DNA from: Dendrobium chrysotoxum
Taxonomy: Eukaryota; Streptophyta; Magnoliopsida; Asparagales; Orchidaceae
Direction: 5' to 3'
Length of the DNA stretch: 64,000 nucleotides
NCBI GenBank assembly: GCA_019925795.1
Contig: CM034304.1
Location: forward strand, 868,001-932,000
Below are positions 19,661 through 30,608 of the stretch, one piece after another (the first letter of the stretch is position 1; each line of letters starts with the position of its first letter). The position numbers were made by a program, and so were the translations under genes. The notes beneath the pieces are model-generated. The model did not search any database, was not told the DNA's origin, and worked only from the letters and a program-made list of their open reading frames with translations.

Positions 19661-21425
19661 ATGGTTAACTTTGGTAATAGAAATACCGTGAAAACCTTTT
19701 GATTTTTGGAAAACTCGCATGTCCACCTTTTTATTATCGATCGATTTTTGCATGTGGATGCTTGTTAAAGATGGTTATGATGCACCATTTAGACTTATTA
19801 AAGGTGTTAAAATTGAACTTCCTTTACAAAATGGACTCACGATGATAGGGACTTAGTGCAATTGAATGCAAAATGCTTAAACTATTTTTTCTATGCATTA
19901 AAATCTAAAGATTACATATATGTGTCAACTTGTACCACTGGTAAAGAAATCTGAAATAAATTATGTATCACTTATGAGGGTATAACTGAAGTTAAACAGT
20001 CTAGGTTGAATATCTTGCATCATGACTACAATTCTATTGCATGAAACCTAGTGAGTCAATATCTGAAATGTATACAAGGTTCACACAAATCGTTACCTCC
20101 ATGCATGCCTTAGGAAAAGAGCTCACCAACTATGAAAAAGTTAACAAAATCTTAAGATGTTTGCCCTCTTCCTATGATGCCAAGATAACTGTGATTACTG
20201 AATCCAAAGATTTGAACACTTATTCTATTGATAACTTACTTGGATCACTCATTGCTTATGAGCAATGAGGGAACCAAAGATAACTTGATGCAGGAGAGAA
20301 GAAGAAGGAGAAAATTGTGGCACTGAAGGTGAATGATACAGATACTGATACTTCTGGGTGTGAAAGCAATGATGTTGCCTTAATCACTAGGAAATTCAAA
20401 AGCTTTTTAAGGAAGACATACAAGAACTATCAAAAATGGTATAAAGGTAAGTCTAGCAAAAATTCTAAAGGTTCTCCTGATACAGTTTGCTTTGGATGCT
20501 GGAAGCCAGGACATATAAAAGCTGATTGTCTTACACTTAAGGCTCAACCAAGCAAGGAGAAGGGTGAGGAAAAACCCAAGTTTAGGAAGTACAAGAAGCA
20601 GATTCAAAAGGTTTTCTTGGCAGATTCTACATCTGACTCGTCTGAGACAAAAGTTAAAGAGGAGACTACAAACTTGTGTCCGATGGAGAATGAATATCTT
20701 GGTCAGTCTGATCAAGAAGAGATATGTGAACTAACATATGATCAATTACTTAATGTTTTTGAGAAAATCCATTCATCATATAGGAAGCTTAACAAAATGC
20801 ATGCTAGTTTGAAATTAGAATTCTTAAACTTGTAAAAAGAGCATGAAGTTTTGCTTAAGGATCATTCTACACTAGATAGCAATCACATGTCATTACTTGA
20901 TGAATTTCATGAGTTAAATAAAAAGCATTCTGAGTTAATTGTTGGGCACGATTCATTGAAAACATCGCATGATGATTTAAAAAAGAGTTTAAAGAACTAA
21001 ATACCATGGCATGTGATTTAGATAATGATGAGAATACATTGAACCTAGAAATTACAAGTCTAAAAAAAGAAAATAAATTTTTAAGTGCAAAAATTAGTGC
21101 ATTTGAGAATAGTGAAACACCTCCTACATTTGCACAATTTTATAAACATCCATCACTTGAAGAATCTCATTTAAAATCAGTAAAACATGCATCATTCAAA
21201 CTTAGGAAGAGACACTATAACCCCCGTAGATTAGTTAATCCTTTTTCTGGCATTAGATGTTTCTCTTGTGGTATGTTAAGGTATATCACCCACACCTGCA
21301 CTATTCACTATAGTACACATTAGGTGTAGAGGCCCAAATTGCATGATTCACAGAATAACACACATGCATTATATTCTTCTTTCCATAAGAAGGAACCCAA
21401 ACTTAGTTGGGTTCCTAAATCTGAC
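19661..21425 (+). pseudogene. Element D gag, broken
   Basis: ATG at 19661. A deletion soon after the start removes part of the N-terminal block. Readable parts: E-M-Y-T-R-F-T-Q-I-V to Y-E-Q (20041-20268), the first zinc knuckle C-F-G-C-W-K-P-G-H-I-K-A-D-C (20317-20835 frame), acidic and coiled-coil region, then the second knuckle C-F-S-C-G-M-L-R-Y-I-T-H-T-C (His to Tyr; frame 21006-21323) and the end W-V-P-K-S-D-I. The candidate intron ends are present, but the donor is AT instead of GT (20722-20723) while the acceptor AG (21432-21433) remains. Confidence 0.8.
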
Positions 21426-21433
21426 ATTTATAG

Positions 21434-22010
21434 GGATGCTCTCACACAAGATCTTGTGAGAGTATGTGATACCTGGATAGTGAATGCTTAAGGAATATGA
21501 CTGTAGATGCAAATCAATTCATTTCGTTGGAGGCCAGGGCTAGAGGCAAGGTCACTCTTGGTGACAACACCACCAGAAAAGTGGTGGGCATAGGTTAATA
21601 AAAAACTCTAATAATCTTTTAATTAAAAATATTTTGCTTGTAGATGAAATGAAACATAACTTGCTCAGCATCAGTCAACTCTATGATAACAGGTTCAGCA
21701 TAAAATTTTTGGCAAACACATGCAGTATCAGCTTAAATAATAACACTATTTTATAGGGGCAAGAGGATCAATAATGTTTAAATGCTTAATTTAAATAATA
21801 TTGAGTGTGCTGCATCATTTTTCTTGAAAATTACTGCTAATGAGTCTTAACTGTGGCATAGGAGGTTATGTCATGCCAGCATAAAAACCCTTAGAAAAGT
21901 AACCCAAAAGGACTTATTTTGAGGTGTCCCTAAGCTTAAGTTCACTAAGGACCACTTGTGTGATGCCTGTTTACTAGAGAAGCAAGTCTAACCCTCTTTC
22001 CACTCCATTA
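21434..22010 (+). pseudogene. Element D protease and GAG-pre-integrase region, broken
   Basis: Decayed protease active site (L-D-S-E in place of L-D-S-G), G-G-K-V-T-L-G-D-N-T-T-R-K, then the L-L-S-I-S-Q-L block and an H-H-C-C region with W-H-R-R-L-C-H-A-S and C-D-A-C, interrupted by stops and frame changes. Confidence 0.7.
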
Positions 22011-22650
22011 AGGACATCAGCACCTTTAGACCTTTAGAAGTCCTTCACATGGATTTATTTGGACCCATTAGCCCTGCCAGCTTAGGGGAAAAAGTCTATC
22101 ATTTTGTGATTGTCGATGACTACTCGAGGTTCACTTGGATTAGATTTCCATCATATAAAATTGAGTCATTTAATGAATTTAAATCTTTCTTCACTTGGAT
22201 TCAGAAGAAGTTAGGTTATGAGATCTTGGCCATCCATAGTGATCATGGTGGAGAGTTTGAAAATGTGAGATTTAGAACTTTCAGTAAGGGGCAAGGGATT
22301 AGCCATAACTTTTCAACTCTAAGGATCCCTCAGCAGAACAGGGTAGCTAAACAAAAAAAAAGGACCTTAATGAAAGCCGCTAGAGCCATGCTTATTGAGT
22401 ATTCACTTCAAAAATACTTTTGGGTAGAGGCCATGACCACAACCTATTATGTATTGAATAGGGTGAATGTAGAACTCCAAACCTGTCCCACCTCTATGTC
22501 ATTGGCTGCAAGGTCTTCATTCTTAATAATGGGAAATTATCCTTAAGGGGGTGGAGGAGACTACTCATGAAGTGTTTGATGAATCTGATCCTAAGGAGTT
22601 TAGAGTTGAGGAGGAAAAGGAAATATGAGATATTACCGAAGGAGTAGAAA
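22011..22650 (+). pseudogene. Element D copia integrase, broken
   Basis: Frame 22049-22546: M-D-L-F-G-P-I-S (first Asp), D-D-Y-S-R-F-T-W, I-H-S-D-H-G-G-E-F-E (second Asp), and Q-Q-N-R-V-A-K-Q-K-K, where the catalytic Glu is Lys. After Y-V-L-N-R-V-N-V about 40 bp are missing relative to C, then about 120 bp more (no G-K-F-D-P-K block). The acidic tail E-E-E-K-E is out of frame. Confidence 0.8.
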
Positions 22651-23690
22651 ATGCAAATATGGAGGAAAGGGTAGAACCTCAAAGCACATTGCCTAGAGAT
22701 TGGAGTTCGAGTCATCCTAAAGAACTCATCTTAGGAGACCCTTCTGAAGGTGTTAGAACTAGGCATGGACTTTGGAAGGAAGTAAACTATTCTGCCTTTA
22801 TCTCAATGACTGAACCCACCAATATCAATCAAGCCCTTTTTGATGAATTTTGGATCTTAGCTATACAACAAGAACTTAACCAATTTGTGAGAAATGTTAT
22901 TTGGGAGTTAGTAGAAAGACCTACGAATTAAAGTGTAGTGGGAACCAAAGGGGTCTTTAAGAATAAAATGAATGATTCTAGTATGGTGGTTAAAAATAAG
23001 TCAAGATTTGTGGCTAAGGGGTACAACCAAATAGAAGGGATTGATTTTGAAAAAACCTTTGCCCCTGTAGCTAGATTGGAATCCATTAGAGTGCTACTAG
23101 CCTTTGCCTATTATAAAGGATTTAAGCTTTTTCAAATGGATGTCAAGAGTGCTTTTTTAAATGAGGTAATAAAAGAAGATGTCTTTGTAGAGCAACCCCA
23201 GGTTTTGAGAGTTCCCTATATCCAAATCATATTTACAAATTAAAAAAGGCCTTATATGGTTTGAAATAGGTACCAGAGCTTGGTATGAGAGGCTTAACAC
23301 ATTCCTACTAGAAAGAGAGTTTATTAAGGGGAGCGTAGATACCACCCTTTTTCTGAGGAAAGTAGGGGATGATTTACTCATTGTCCAGATCTATGTTGAT
23401 GATATACTTTTTAGATCTTTTGATAAACATTTATGTGATGATTTTTCTAAGTTAATGAGTAAAGAGTTTGAGATGAGTATGATAGGAGAATTGTCTTACT
23501 TTCTAGGGTTTAGCATAAGACAAATGGATGATGAAACCTTTCTTAATCAATCAAAATACACTAAGAACATCTTAAAGAAATATGAAATGGACAAAGCTAT
23601 GCCAATCAATACTCCCATGAGTTCTAGTGTTCCGTTAGATAAGGATTTAAATGGAAAATGTGTTGATCATAAGAAGTATAGAGGAATAGT
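22651..23690 (+). pseudogene. Element D copia reverse transcriptase with linker, broken
   Basis: Linker frame 22659-22931 (R-V-E-P-Q-S-T-L-P, missing R-Y before S-S-S-H-P-K), RT N-terminus 22938-23243 (F-K-N-K-M, E-K-T-F-A-P-V-A-R-L, F-Q-M-D-V-K-S-A-F-L-N), and intact Y-V-D-D at 23392-23403. A frameshift near 23200 and stops at the K-Q/A-P-R motif separate the parts. The C-terminal M-D-K-A-M-P-I-N-T-P is in frame 23455-23949. Confidence 0.85.
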
Positions 23691-24175
23691 TAGATCACTT
23701 CTTTACCTAACTGCTAGCAAACCTGATATCCTGTTTAGTATTTGTCTTTGTTCTAGATTTCAAGTTGATCCTAAAGAATCCCACCTAACTGTAGTTAAGA
23801 AAACCCTTAGATATCTCTTAGGGACCCAAAATATAAGAATTAGTTATCCTCGGCACAACACCTCTTTTGAAATTATTGGATATTCTAACTCTGATTTTGT
23901 AGAGTCTAGGATTGATAGAAAGAGCACTTCTGGAACTTACCAATTTTAGGATAGTCTTTAGTCTCTTGATCTAGTATAAAATAATACTCTGTTGCCCTTT
24001 ACATTGCTGAAGCTGAGTACATTGCCTTAGGAAGTTGTGTGGCCCAAGTCTTTTTGTTGAAACAAGAAATTCTAGATTTAGGATTACTTATTGGCACAAT
24101 TTCAGTTCTATATGATAACACCAATGCCATCTGCATCTCTAAGAATCCTATCCAACATCCAAGATCTCTAAAATG
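23691..24175 (+). pseudogene. Element D copia RNase H, C-terminally deleted
   Basis: Continues in the frame of 23455-23949 with H-L-T-V-V-K-K-T-L-R-Y-L-L-G-T and Y-S-N-S-D-F, then stops. The A-E-A-E-Y and C-I-S-K-N-P-I-Q-H parts follow, and the sequence breaks off at about 24163 where C continues to R-T-K-Y-I-D-I and F-T-K-P-L. The catalytic C-terminus is lost. Confidence 0.8.
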
Positions 24176-25796
24176 TTGAATGCGTAAAAGGCCAGTGATT
24201 TAATAAAGTTGTGGATTGGGTGTGATTGACATAAATGCATGAATTTGATGATTACTGATTTCTTAAGTTTCTATTTTTTTAGTTTTTCCTTTTTTTTTAT
24301 TTGATTTGATTTTCTATTTCCTTTTTCGTTTATTCTGTATTGATTTTCTTTTGTTGTTGTTATTTACTCGATTTGATTATTTCTTTTTCTGTGCTTTATG
24401 TTGTTGTTGATTCACTGTTTATTTTCTTCAGAATAAGATCACTGCTCACTACTGTTGACAAACTTGATTTCTAAATGAGAGTTTTTGCCTTATTTTTATT
24501 TAGAAGCTTGTAAGCAGTGATCGACCTCTCTAAAATAGTTAAAAGGAAAAAACATTGATGATTATTTCTCTTCCTCTAACTCCATTAATGGTGTATTATT
24601 CCATTTGGATAAAAATCTTTTTCAAAATTAAAAAGTTAGACTTTAAAATAGTGATCTATTTTATCTTTCTACAGTAATATATCTCATATGAGTAGTGTTC
24701 CAAATCTTAATCAAGTGATTGCATTTATCATATGAGAATGGTTCTATTTTATGGTTTACTTTTCCTTATCTAAGAGAGTGAATTTTTTCTTCTCTTATAT
24801 CTGGAAGATAATTTCACAACTGAGAGTCTTTTAGAGGTTTTGAAAGAAAGGAAGCTTGCAAAAGATGTACAAAGTGCCTCAATCAACTGAAAATAAAAGA
24901 GAGGCACAAAATAAGCCCAACTAAAAAATGCGCAATGATCGCCAATAAAATTAAAAATATATACAAAGTGTATCAAAATCAAAAGGTGCGCAAAGTGTGC
25001 CAAATAATTAAAAAGAGGCACAAAATGAGCTCACAAAGAAATAAGCTTCCTCCTCTTTCAAATCTTTAAAAAATCTTCAAAAAATTCATGCATCCTTAAT
25101 ATATTCAAACACTTGAGATTGAAAATTATGATTACTAGTTCTTTAATTTGTAATACTATTTTATCAGATATTTTTCTGGAACAAAGTTTGAAATGATCAC
25201 TTTTCTTTTCTAATTTCTTTTATTCTGAATTAGATTTTTTGTTTGAAGGGAATTTGAACCTGTAAGCTGTCTGAGGTAGGAGTTACGAAAATCTATTTTC
25301 AAACTTTTCTAGATTTCAGCGTTATCAATTTTCTTCTTATTGGCTTTTGAATTAAAAATTATGGAAAAATTCTGATTTACTGGAGCAGATTGATTTAAAA
25401 TTTTTTTGTGTTATTTCCTCATTTGTTTTTCTTTTTCTTCGTGTCCATCCTTCACAGTCTGTTTCAACCACCACCACCACCTCCTCCAAATGATCAGGGT
25501 CCCGCTTTTTTCTAGTTTGATTGCTTTTCCTATTTTTAGTGATGTTTTTGTACTATCTTTGTCTATTTTTGTGCTATTTTGGTTCTATTTTTCCCCTTTT
25601 TGAGATGTCAAAAGGGGGAGTAGTTTGGGTTGATAGTTTTCTGGGTCATTATACTTTTGAATTATCAATGTTCAGTATCCTTGTACTATTTGCATACCTA
25701 ATAGAATTTGCATTACTTAGTTTTCCTTGCTCTATGTTTTATTTATTAAATTGGAATTTTCTAACAAATGTTTGCCATCACAAAAAATGGAGAGAT
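24176..25796 (+). other. Post-pol region of element D, ORF3 deleted
   Basis: Spacer with the gaggcacaaaa repeats (24901-24920 and about 25014-25033). At about 25440-25470 it jumps to the sequence that ends ORF3 in C (Pro-rich ccaccaccaccacctcctcc, then a stop). The internal palindrome array and ORF3 body are missing. An upstream polypurine tract (25610-25620) and a second tract at the LTR (about 25780-25796) remain. Short frames here are not supported as genes. Confidence 0.75.
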
Positions 25797-27645
25797 TGTT
25801 GCAAATCTAGATTAAAGGATTATGATTTTGATGATAATAAATATTTCTATTTCTATTTGAGTGCCTAACCATTCAGGTTCGTAAGATCAATTGCAATTCA
25901 ACCCAGCTCAAGATCGAGTCAGTCTATTTTTATTTCATGTTCAACGTAATGTTTTCACCTTTCTTGAGTCAAATGTATTGTAATGGATCCCCAAGCTAAG
26001 TAACCTTACACACACACTCAAGGGGAGTTTTTTTTATAAGTTAGAGTTTCTATTTTATTTTGTTCATATCATCCTGGATGATCAATTAAAAATAGAAACC
26101 TAATTAGGGTAGCCATGTTAAGTAAGTCTGATTAAGTAGATCATTGTTGATGATACTTCCATTATACAGGATAATACGCTCAAATCAGAAATTCTTAGCT
26201 GCCAGACTAAGTTAAGTAAGTTTTTATTTTTAGTATTTTGGTCTAATCATCCCGGATGATACATGTATCATCTAGGATGATTCATTACAGTCATGCCTAA
26301 ATTAGTCAGATGATTAAAAAAAGTAATTAAGGATTGATTTATTTGATTACATCATCTTAGACAATAAATTACAAATCCTCTTCGTCCAGTGTGTCTCAAC
26401 TAGATGACCCGAACTATCTATCAGATGATACTATCTTTTTGAACTATATATACAGGATGATAGAGATATCATCCTGGATGATCAGGTCATTTTGAAATTA
26501 TCTAGCACAATTATCTTGGACGACCTAAACTGTGGGTCAGATGATATTGGTCATTTTTTGAACTAATCATACAGGACAATATACATATCATCCTGGATGA
26601 TCAAGTCATTTTCTTTTGAACATCTAGGCTTTTCTCTTGGACATTTTGAACTATCTACTAGATAATATTCCTAATTTACACTAATCATCTAGGATGATCG
26701 CAGAATCGTCCCAGACGATCTGAACAAACCATGTCTTCTAATAATCCAGAGGAGCCAGATCATCCAGGCTAGAAGGTGATGATTTACACTGATCATACAG
26801 GACGATCAAAGGATCATACAGAATGATCGAAGGATTGTATAGGATAATCGAAGGATGATCTTTGATGGCAAGTTGAAATTTATGGCAATTTTTGAGCCGT
26901 TCTATTTAAGGTCTCTTTCTTGCTACTGTTGAGATCTTTTACCATTGTCCTCACCTGAGAGATTCTTTAGAGGGAGAGCTTGGGAGAGAGAGAGAGATCT
27001 TGTGAGGGGGAGCTTATGAGGTGTTCACAAAAGTTACTCCAAGCAAAAATTCAAGTCATCGTGTCTAGTCATCGTCCCTTGGTGTCTCTATGGGAAGGAT
27101 GGTCTACAAGAAGATCAAGGTTCTCTACCTTCTTTAGGAGGAAGCAAAAGGAGGTAAGGTTCTCTGCCTACTTCAGGAGGAAGTGAAAGGAGGTAAGGTT
27201 CTCTACCTGATTTAGGAGGAAGAAAAAGAAGTCTGGGTTCTCTGCCTCATCGGGTTGGTGAAAAGGAGTTTTATAAAGGCTTCTCTACCTTGTTGTGGGA
27301 GTAGAAGGAGAGTCACCAAGTCTTAGTGCAATACCTTGAGGGGAGGCTCTAGGGAGTGGATGTAGTTTAAGTTTATTGAACCACTATAAAATCTGATGTA
27401 TTCATTCTTTACTGTTCTATTTTTTAATTCCTACACTTTACTTTTCTGTGGATTATTATGTTGTAAAGTTGTTGTTCTATTTGAATAAAAATCTCCACAT
27501 TAACGTGCTTTTGTAATTATTTTAAAACATCCAAAAATGTTTTCAAAATCTATTTTTCTCAAGATTTTTTTAAAATAACCAATTCACCCCCCCCCCCCCC
27601 CTCCTCTTGGTTAACCTCGGGCTTAATATCCCTAAGAAATATTCA
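25797..27645 (+). repeat. Element D 3' LTR
   Basis: TGTTGCAAATCTAG to AAATATTCA. TATA-like tatttaag at 26903-26910, hairpin leader at about 27115-27260, C-run at about 27587-27601. It lacks the four-unit 21-bp expansion of the 5' LTR. Confidence 0.9.
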
Positions 27646-28520
27646 GAATTTGAGATGAGCATGATGGGTGAGCTTATTTTCTTTCTTAGATTTAGTGTTA
27701 AACAAAGGGATAATGGAACTCTTCTTAGCCAAAGCAAGTATATCAAGGACATATTAAAGAACTATGAGATGGAAAATGCTAAGATAGTAAATACCCCTTG
27801 AACTCTACCATTCATTTAAATAAGGATTGAAGTGAAAAATATACAGATCAAAAAAGTATAGGGAAATTATAAGATCTCTTCTATATTTAATTGCTAGTAG
27901 ACCTGATATTATATTTAGTGTTTATCGTTGAGCTAGGTTTCAGCTAATCTTAAGGAGTCTCATATGTCTGCCATTAAGAAAATTCTCAGATATCTTCTAG
28001 AAAGCTAAAAGATAGGAATCTAGTTTCCTAAATATAGCTCATCCTTTGAAATTGCAAGATACTCTGACTCAGACTTTGTTGGATATAGAATTGATAAAAA
28101 AAGCACCTCTAAAACCTATTAATTCATAACATAATCTTTAGTCTCATGGTCTAGTGGAAATAAAATTCTATAGCCTTATCTACTGCTGAGGAGGAATATA
28201 TTGTTATAAGAAGCTGTGTTGCTCAAGTCTTATAACTAAAGCAACAAATTTAAGATCTTGGATTATTTGTAGGCACCACACCTATCGTATGTAACAACAG
28301 TAGTGCCATCTATATCTCTAAGAATTCAATCCAACATTCTTGGACTAAGCATATAGACATTAAACATCATTTCATTAGATATGATGTAGCTAAGGGAGAT
28401 ATAGAATTACATCATGTAGCAAAAAATGACCAATTAGCAGGTATATTCACCAAACCCCTTACCTATGACACCTTTAGCACCATGAGTACTAGACTAGGTT
28501 CTATAGACATTCATACTTGA
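27646..28520 (+). pseudogene. Element B reverse transcriptase C-terminus and RNase H (resumed)
   Basis: Picks up E-F-E-M-S-M-M-G-E-L where element D interrupted it at 17646, then S-K-Y-I-K-D-I-L-K, M-E-N-A-K-I-V-N-T-P. RNase H follows with stops: R-P-D-I-I-F-S-V, A-R-Y-S-D-S-D-F, T-A-E-E-E-Y, I-S-K-N-S-I-Q-H and F-T-K-P-L, ending at TGA 28518-28520 after I-H-T. Non-functional. Confidence 0.85.
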
Positions 28521-29225
28521 TTCATGATGAAGTTGAATGCATCAATCATTTAAAATCAACTATTCTTATGTGCGTTGAAATGTATAAGTCATAACTCTGA
28601 ATTTTATGACTAGTTGTTTGTTTATTTTGTTTTATGTTTTTCTAGTTTTTATTTTGTTATAGTGTTAGTTATTCCTTGATCTTGACACACACACACCAAC
28701 CCTTAACAAAGTTCCCATCGTGATGTATGAACCTAATTTGTATTGCATGTTCTTCATATATCTACACAATCTCGCCCGTCTATTAAATGAATGGTTCTGA
28801 TCTAATCAACTAGTGGTGATCACACTAGACTACCTATTTATACTATGTAATACACGTGTCATCAGTAGTTGGATGAATTCAAGTCAACTAGTATGATCTT
28901 TATTATACTATTATACTATTATACTATACAAACTCCTATTCATACTATATGATTAGTTTGGTCAAGAGTCATAAAGAAGACTCCTCAGGATGATCGCTTT
29001 TCCTTAAGATAATCCCATACGATCCTAATCGTACTATATGATTTGACCACTTTTTTTGATAAGTCATCCAGATGATTTAAATTCTTCTAATCATACTATA
29101 TGATGTCCAATCACACTATATGATCTGTTGAAAAATTTATAAATTAGAGAGGATTTCTAAAGTTTCTCTCATTCAATCTCTCATATCCTTTTCCTTCTCC
29201 TAGACTCAAACCTTCAACTATCTTA
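28521..29225 (+). other. Post-pol spacer of element B with decayed palindromes
   Basis: AT-rich DNA with atcgtac / tatgat half-sites (for example about 29025-29042 and 29090-29120), the counterpart of the array before ORF3 in C and E. A TATA-like tttataaatt lies at 29136-29145, about 80 bp before the ORF3 ATG. The gaggcac repeat of C-E is not evident. Confidence 0.5.
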
Positions 29226-30312
29226 ATGGCCAGTGGTTGCAAGGGTGGCCATTTAACCCAAGAAAGTAGTTCCTCTTGTTGCCCTATTGATGTCCATTTT
29301 TAATCTATTGAAGATGTGGCTGCATACTATAGGTATATAGACTCTCGCTTCATCCCATCTAGACTACTAAACCAACAAGCTCTAAACTATGATGTGTTAA
29401 ATCTTTTCACATCCACCACTCTATAATTCTTGTTTACCCTTACTTTTCCCTTTAATTTTGAACTTCTTTGTGAATTTTTAGCAAACCTAAGGATTAGTGC
29501 TGATTTTCCCATCATAAGATCATATGTCTATAGGCAACCCATAGAAATAACAAAGGAAGACTTAGGTGAATATCTCAACCTATCCACAAAAGGACCTTAA
29601 CCCCATTTAATGTCCTCTAGGGGAGATTTTGATTAGAGTGCTATCAATTTAACCAATAGAAATATCACGCTAAATTAACATCAACCCCTGCTCCATTCTC
29701 TGAATTAAAATACCTGCATCATCCAGCATGTTCTTAGAACCTCAATCATTCTTAAAGCTGGAGATCGCATAAATATTACCCCACTTCTATTCTTAGTTAC
29801 CTACTTTATTATGCTTGAAATATAATTTGATGAAGCCCAAATGATCATTCATTAAATTCATAATCTTACTCCCATTCGCCTTCCTTCCACTAGAAGAAAG
29901 CAAAACATTACTCTTGGTCATGTCATTGCTTACATCCTAGATAAAAAATATGACCTTGACTATCTTGCTACTGCTGATTATTTCCCAATATACTATACTG
30001 ATAGGTCCTTCCCTTTTCTTTTTTGCTATCACTGGGAGCATGAGCTAGAAGAAGAACATGATTTTAATGATGAAGGGAGATCCTACAACAGCATCTGCAT
30101 CAAAGTTGGCACCTACTCCGAAGCTAGCACCTCCACTAGCATACTAGCCTTATCCTTACGAGGAGTAAATACAACATTTTGATTAAAGGGAGTCTCGACT
30201 AGATGGCCATATTCAATAGTAGCAACAACAACATGAGACTAAGATGGCATGGTTCAGTGAGCAATTTGATATTATTCACCACTATTTCCAACCACCACCA
30301 CCACTTGATTAG
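29226..30312 (+). pseudogene. Element B third ORF, broken
   Basis: Begins M-A-S-G at ATG 29226. The translation with stops gives the same block order as C and E: T-L-T-F-P-F-N-F-E-L-L, F-L-A-N-L-R-I-S-A-D, R-S-Y-V-Y-R-Q-P-I-E-I-T, I-L-K-A-G-D-R-I-N-I-T-P-L, L-G-H-V-I-A-Y-I-L and a Pro-rich end F-Q-P-P-P-P-L-D before TAG. At least six stops and some frameshifts. Its presence in the most diverged element shows that ORF3 is an old, stable part of this family. Confidence 0.65.
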
Positions 30313-30420
30313 GGATCTTATTTATAGGTTATTTGTTTGGTTAGAGTCTTTATTTTATTTATATTATAGTTTTTTTTGTAAGCATTTCTTTATGTTTTCT
30401 CTTCTTTTTTTGGCGATGTT

Positions 30421-30454
30421 AAAAGGGGAAGCAGATAGTTGGTTGTACTGTATG

Positions 30455-30501
<47 letters not shown>

Positions 30502-30608
30502 CTCCCTATTTTTCAAAAAATTCATCTAGTAAGGGGGAGATTAGGATATAGCAAACTAAATTTTAAATTATCACTAACAATATTTGTCATCCTCAAAAAG
30601 GGTGAGAT
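30421..30608 (+). promoter_or_regulatory. Two polypurine tracts of element B with (TA)n between
   Basis: Upstream tract aaaaggggaag (30421-30431), a (TA)n run of about 40 bp (30459-30498), then caaaaagggtgagat (about 30594-30608) just before the LTR. Confidence 0.65.

Larger units (their letters stand above)
17647..27645 (+). mobile_element. Element D: decayed SIRE-like copia lacking ORF3
   Basis: About 10.0 kb, LTRs 17647-19602 (1956 bp) and 25797-27645 (1849 bp). Flanks are ggaat on the left and gaatt on the right, which fits a duplication of gaatt with one T lost. Inside are primer site, gag, protease, integrase, RT and RNase H, all with stops and frameshifts, and a shortened 3' region: the palindrome block and almost all of ORF3 (about 1.7 kb in C) are deleted between about 25440 and 25470. 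CpG-containing palindromes are mostly converted to their TA forms, so D looks older than C and E. Confidence 0.9.
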
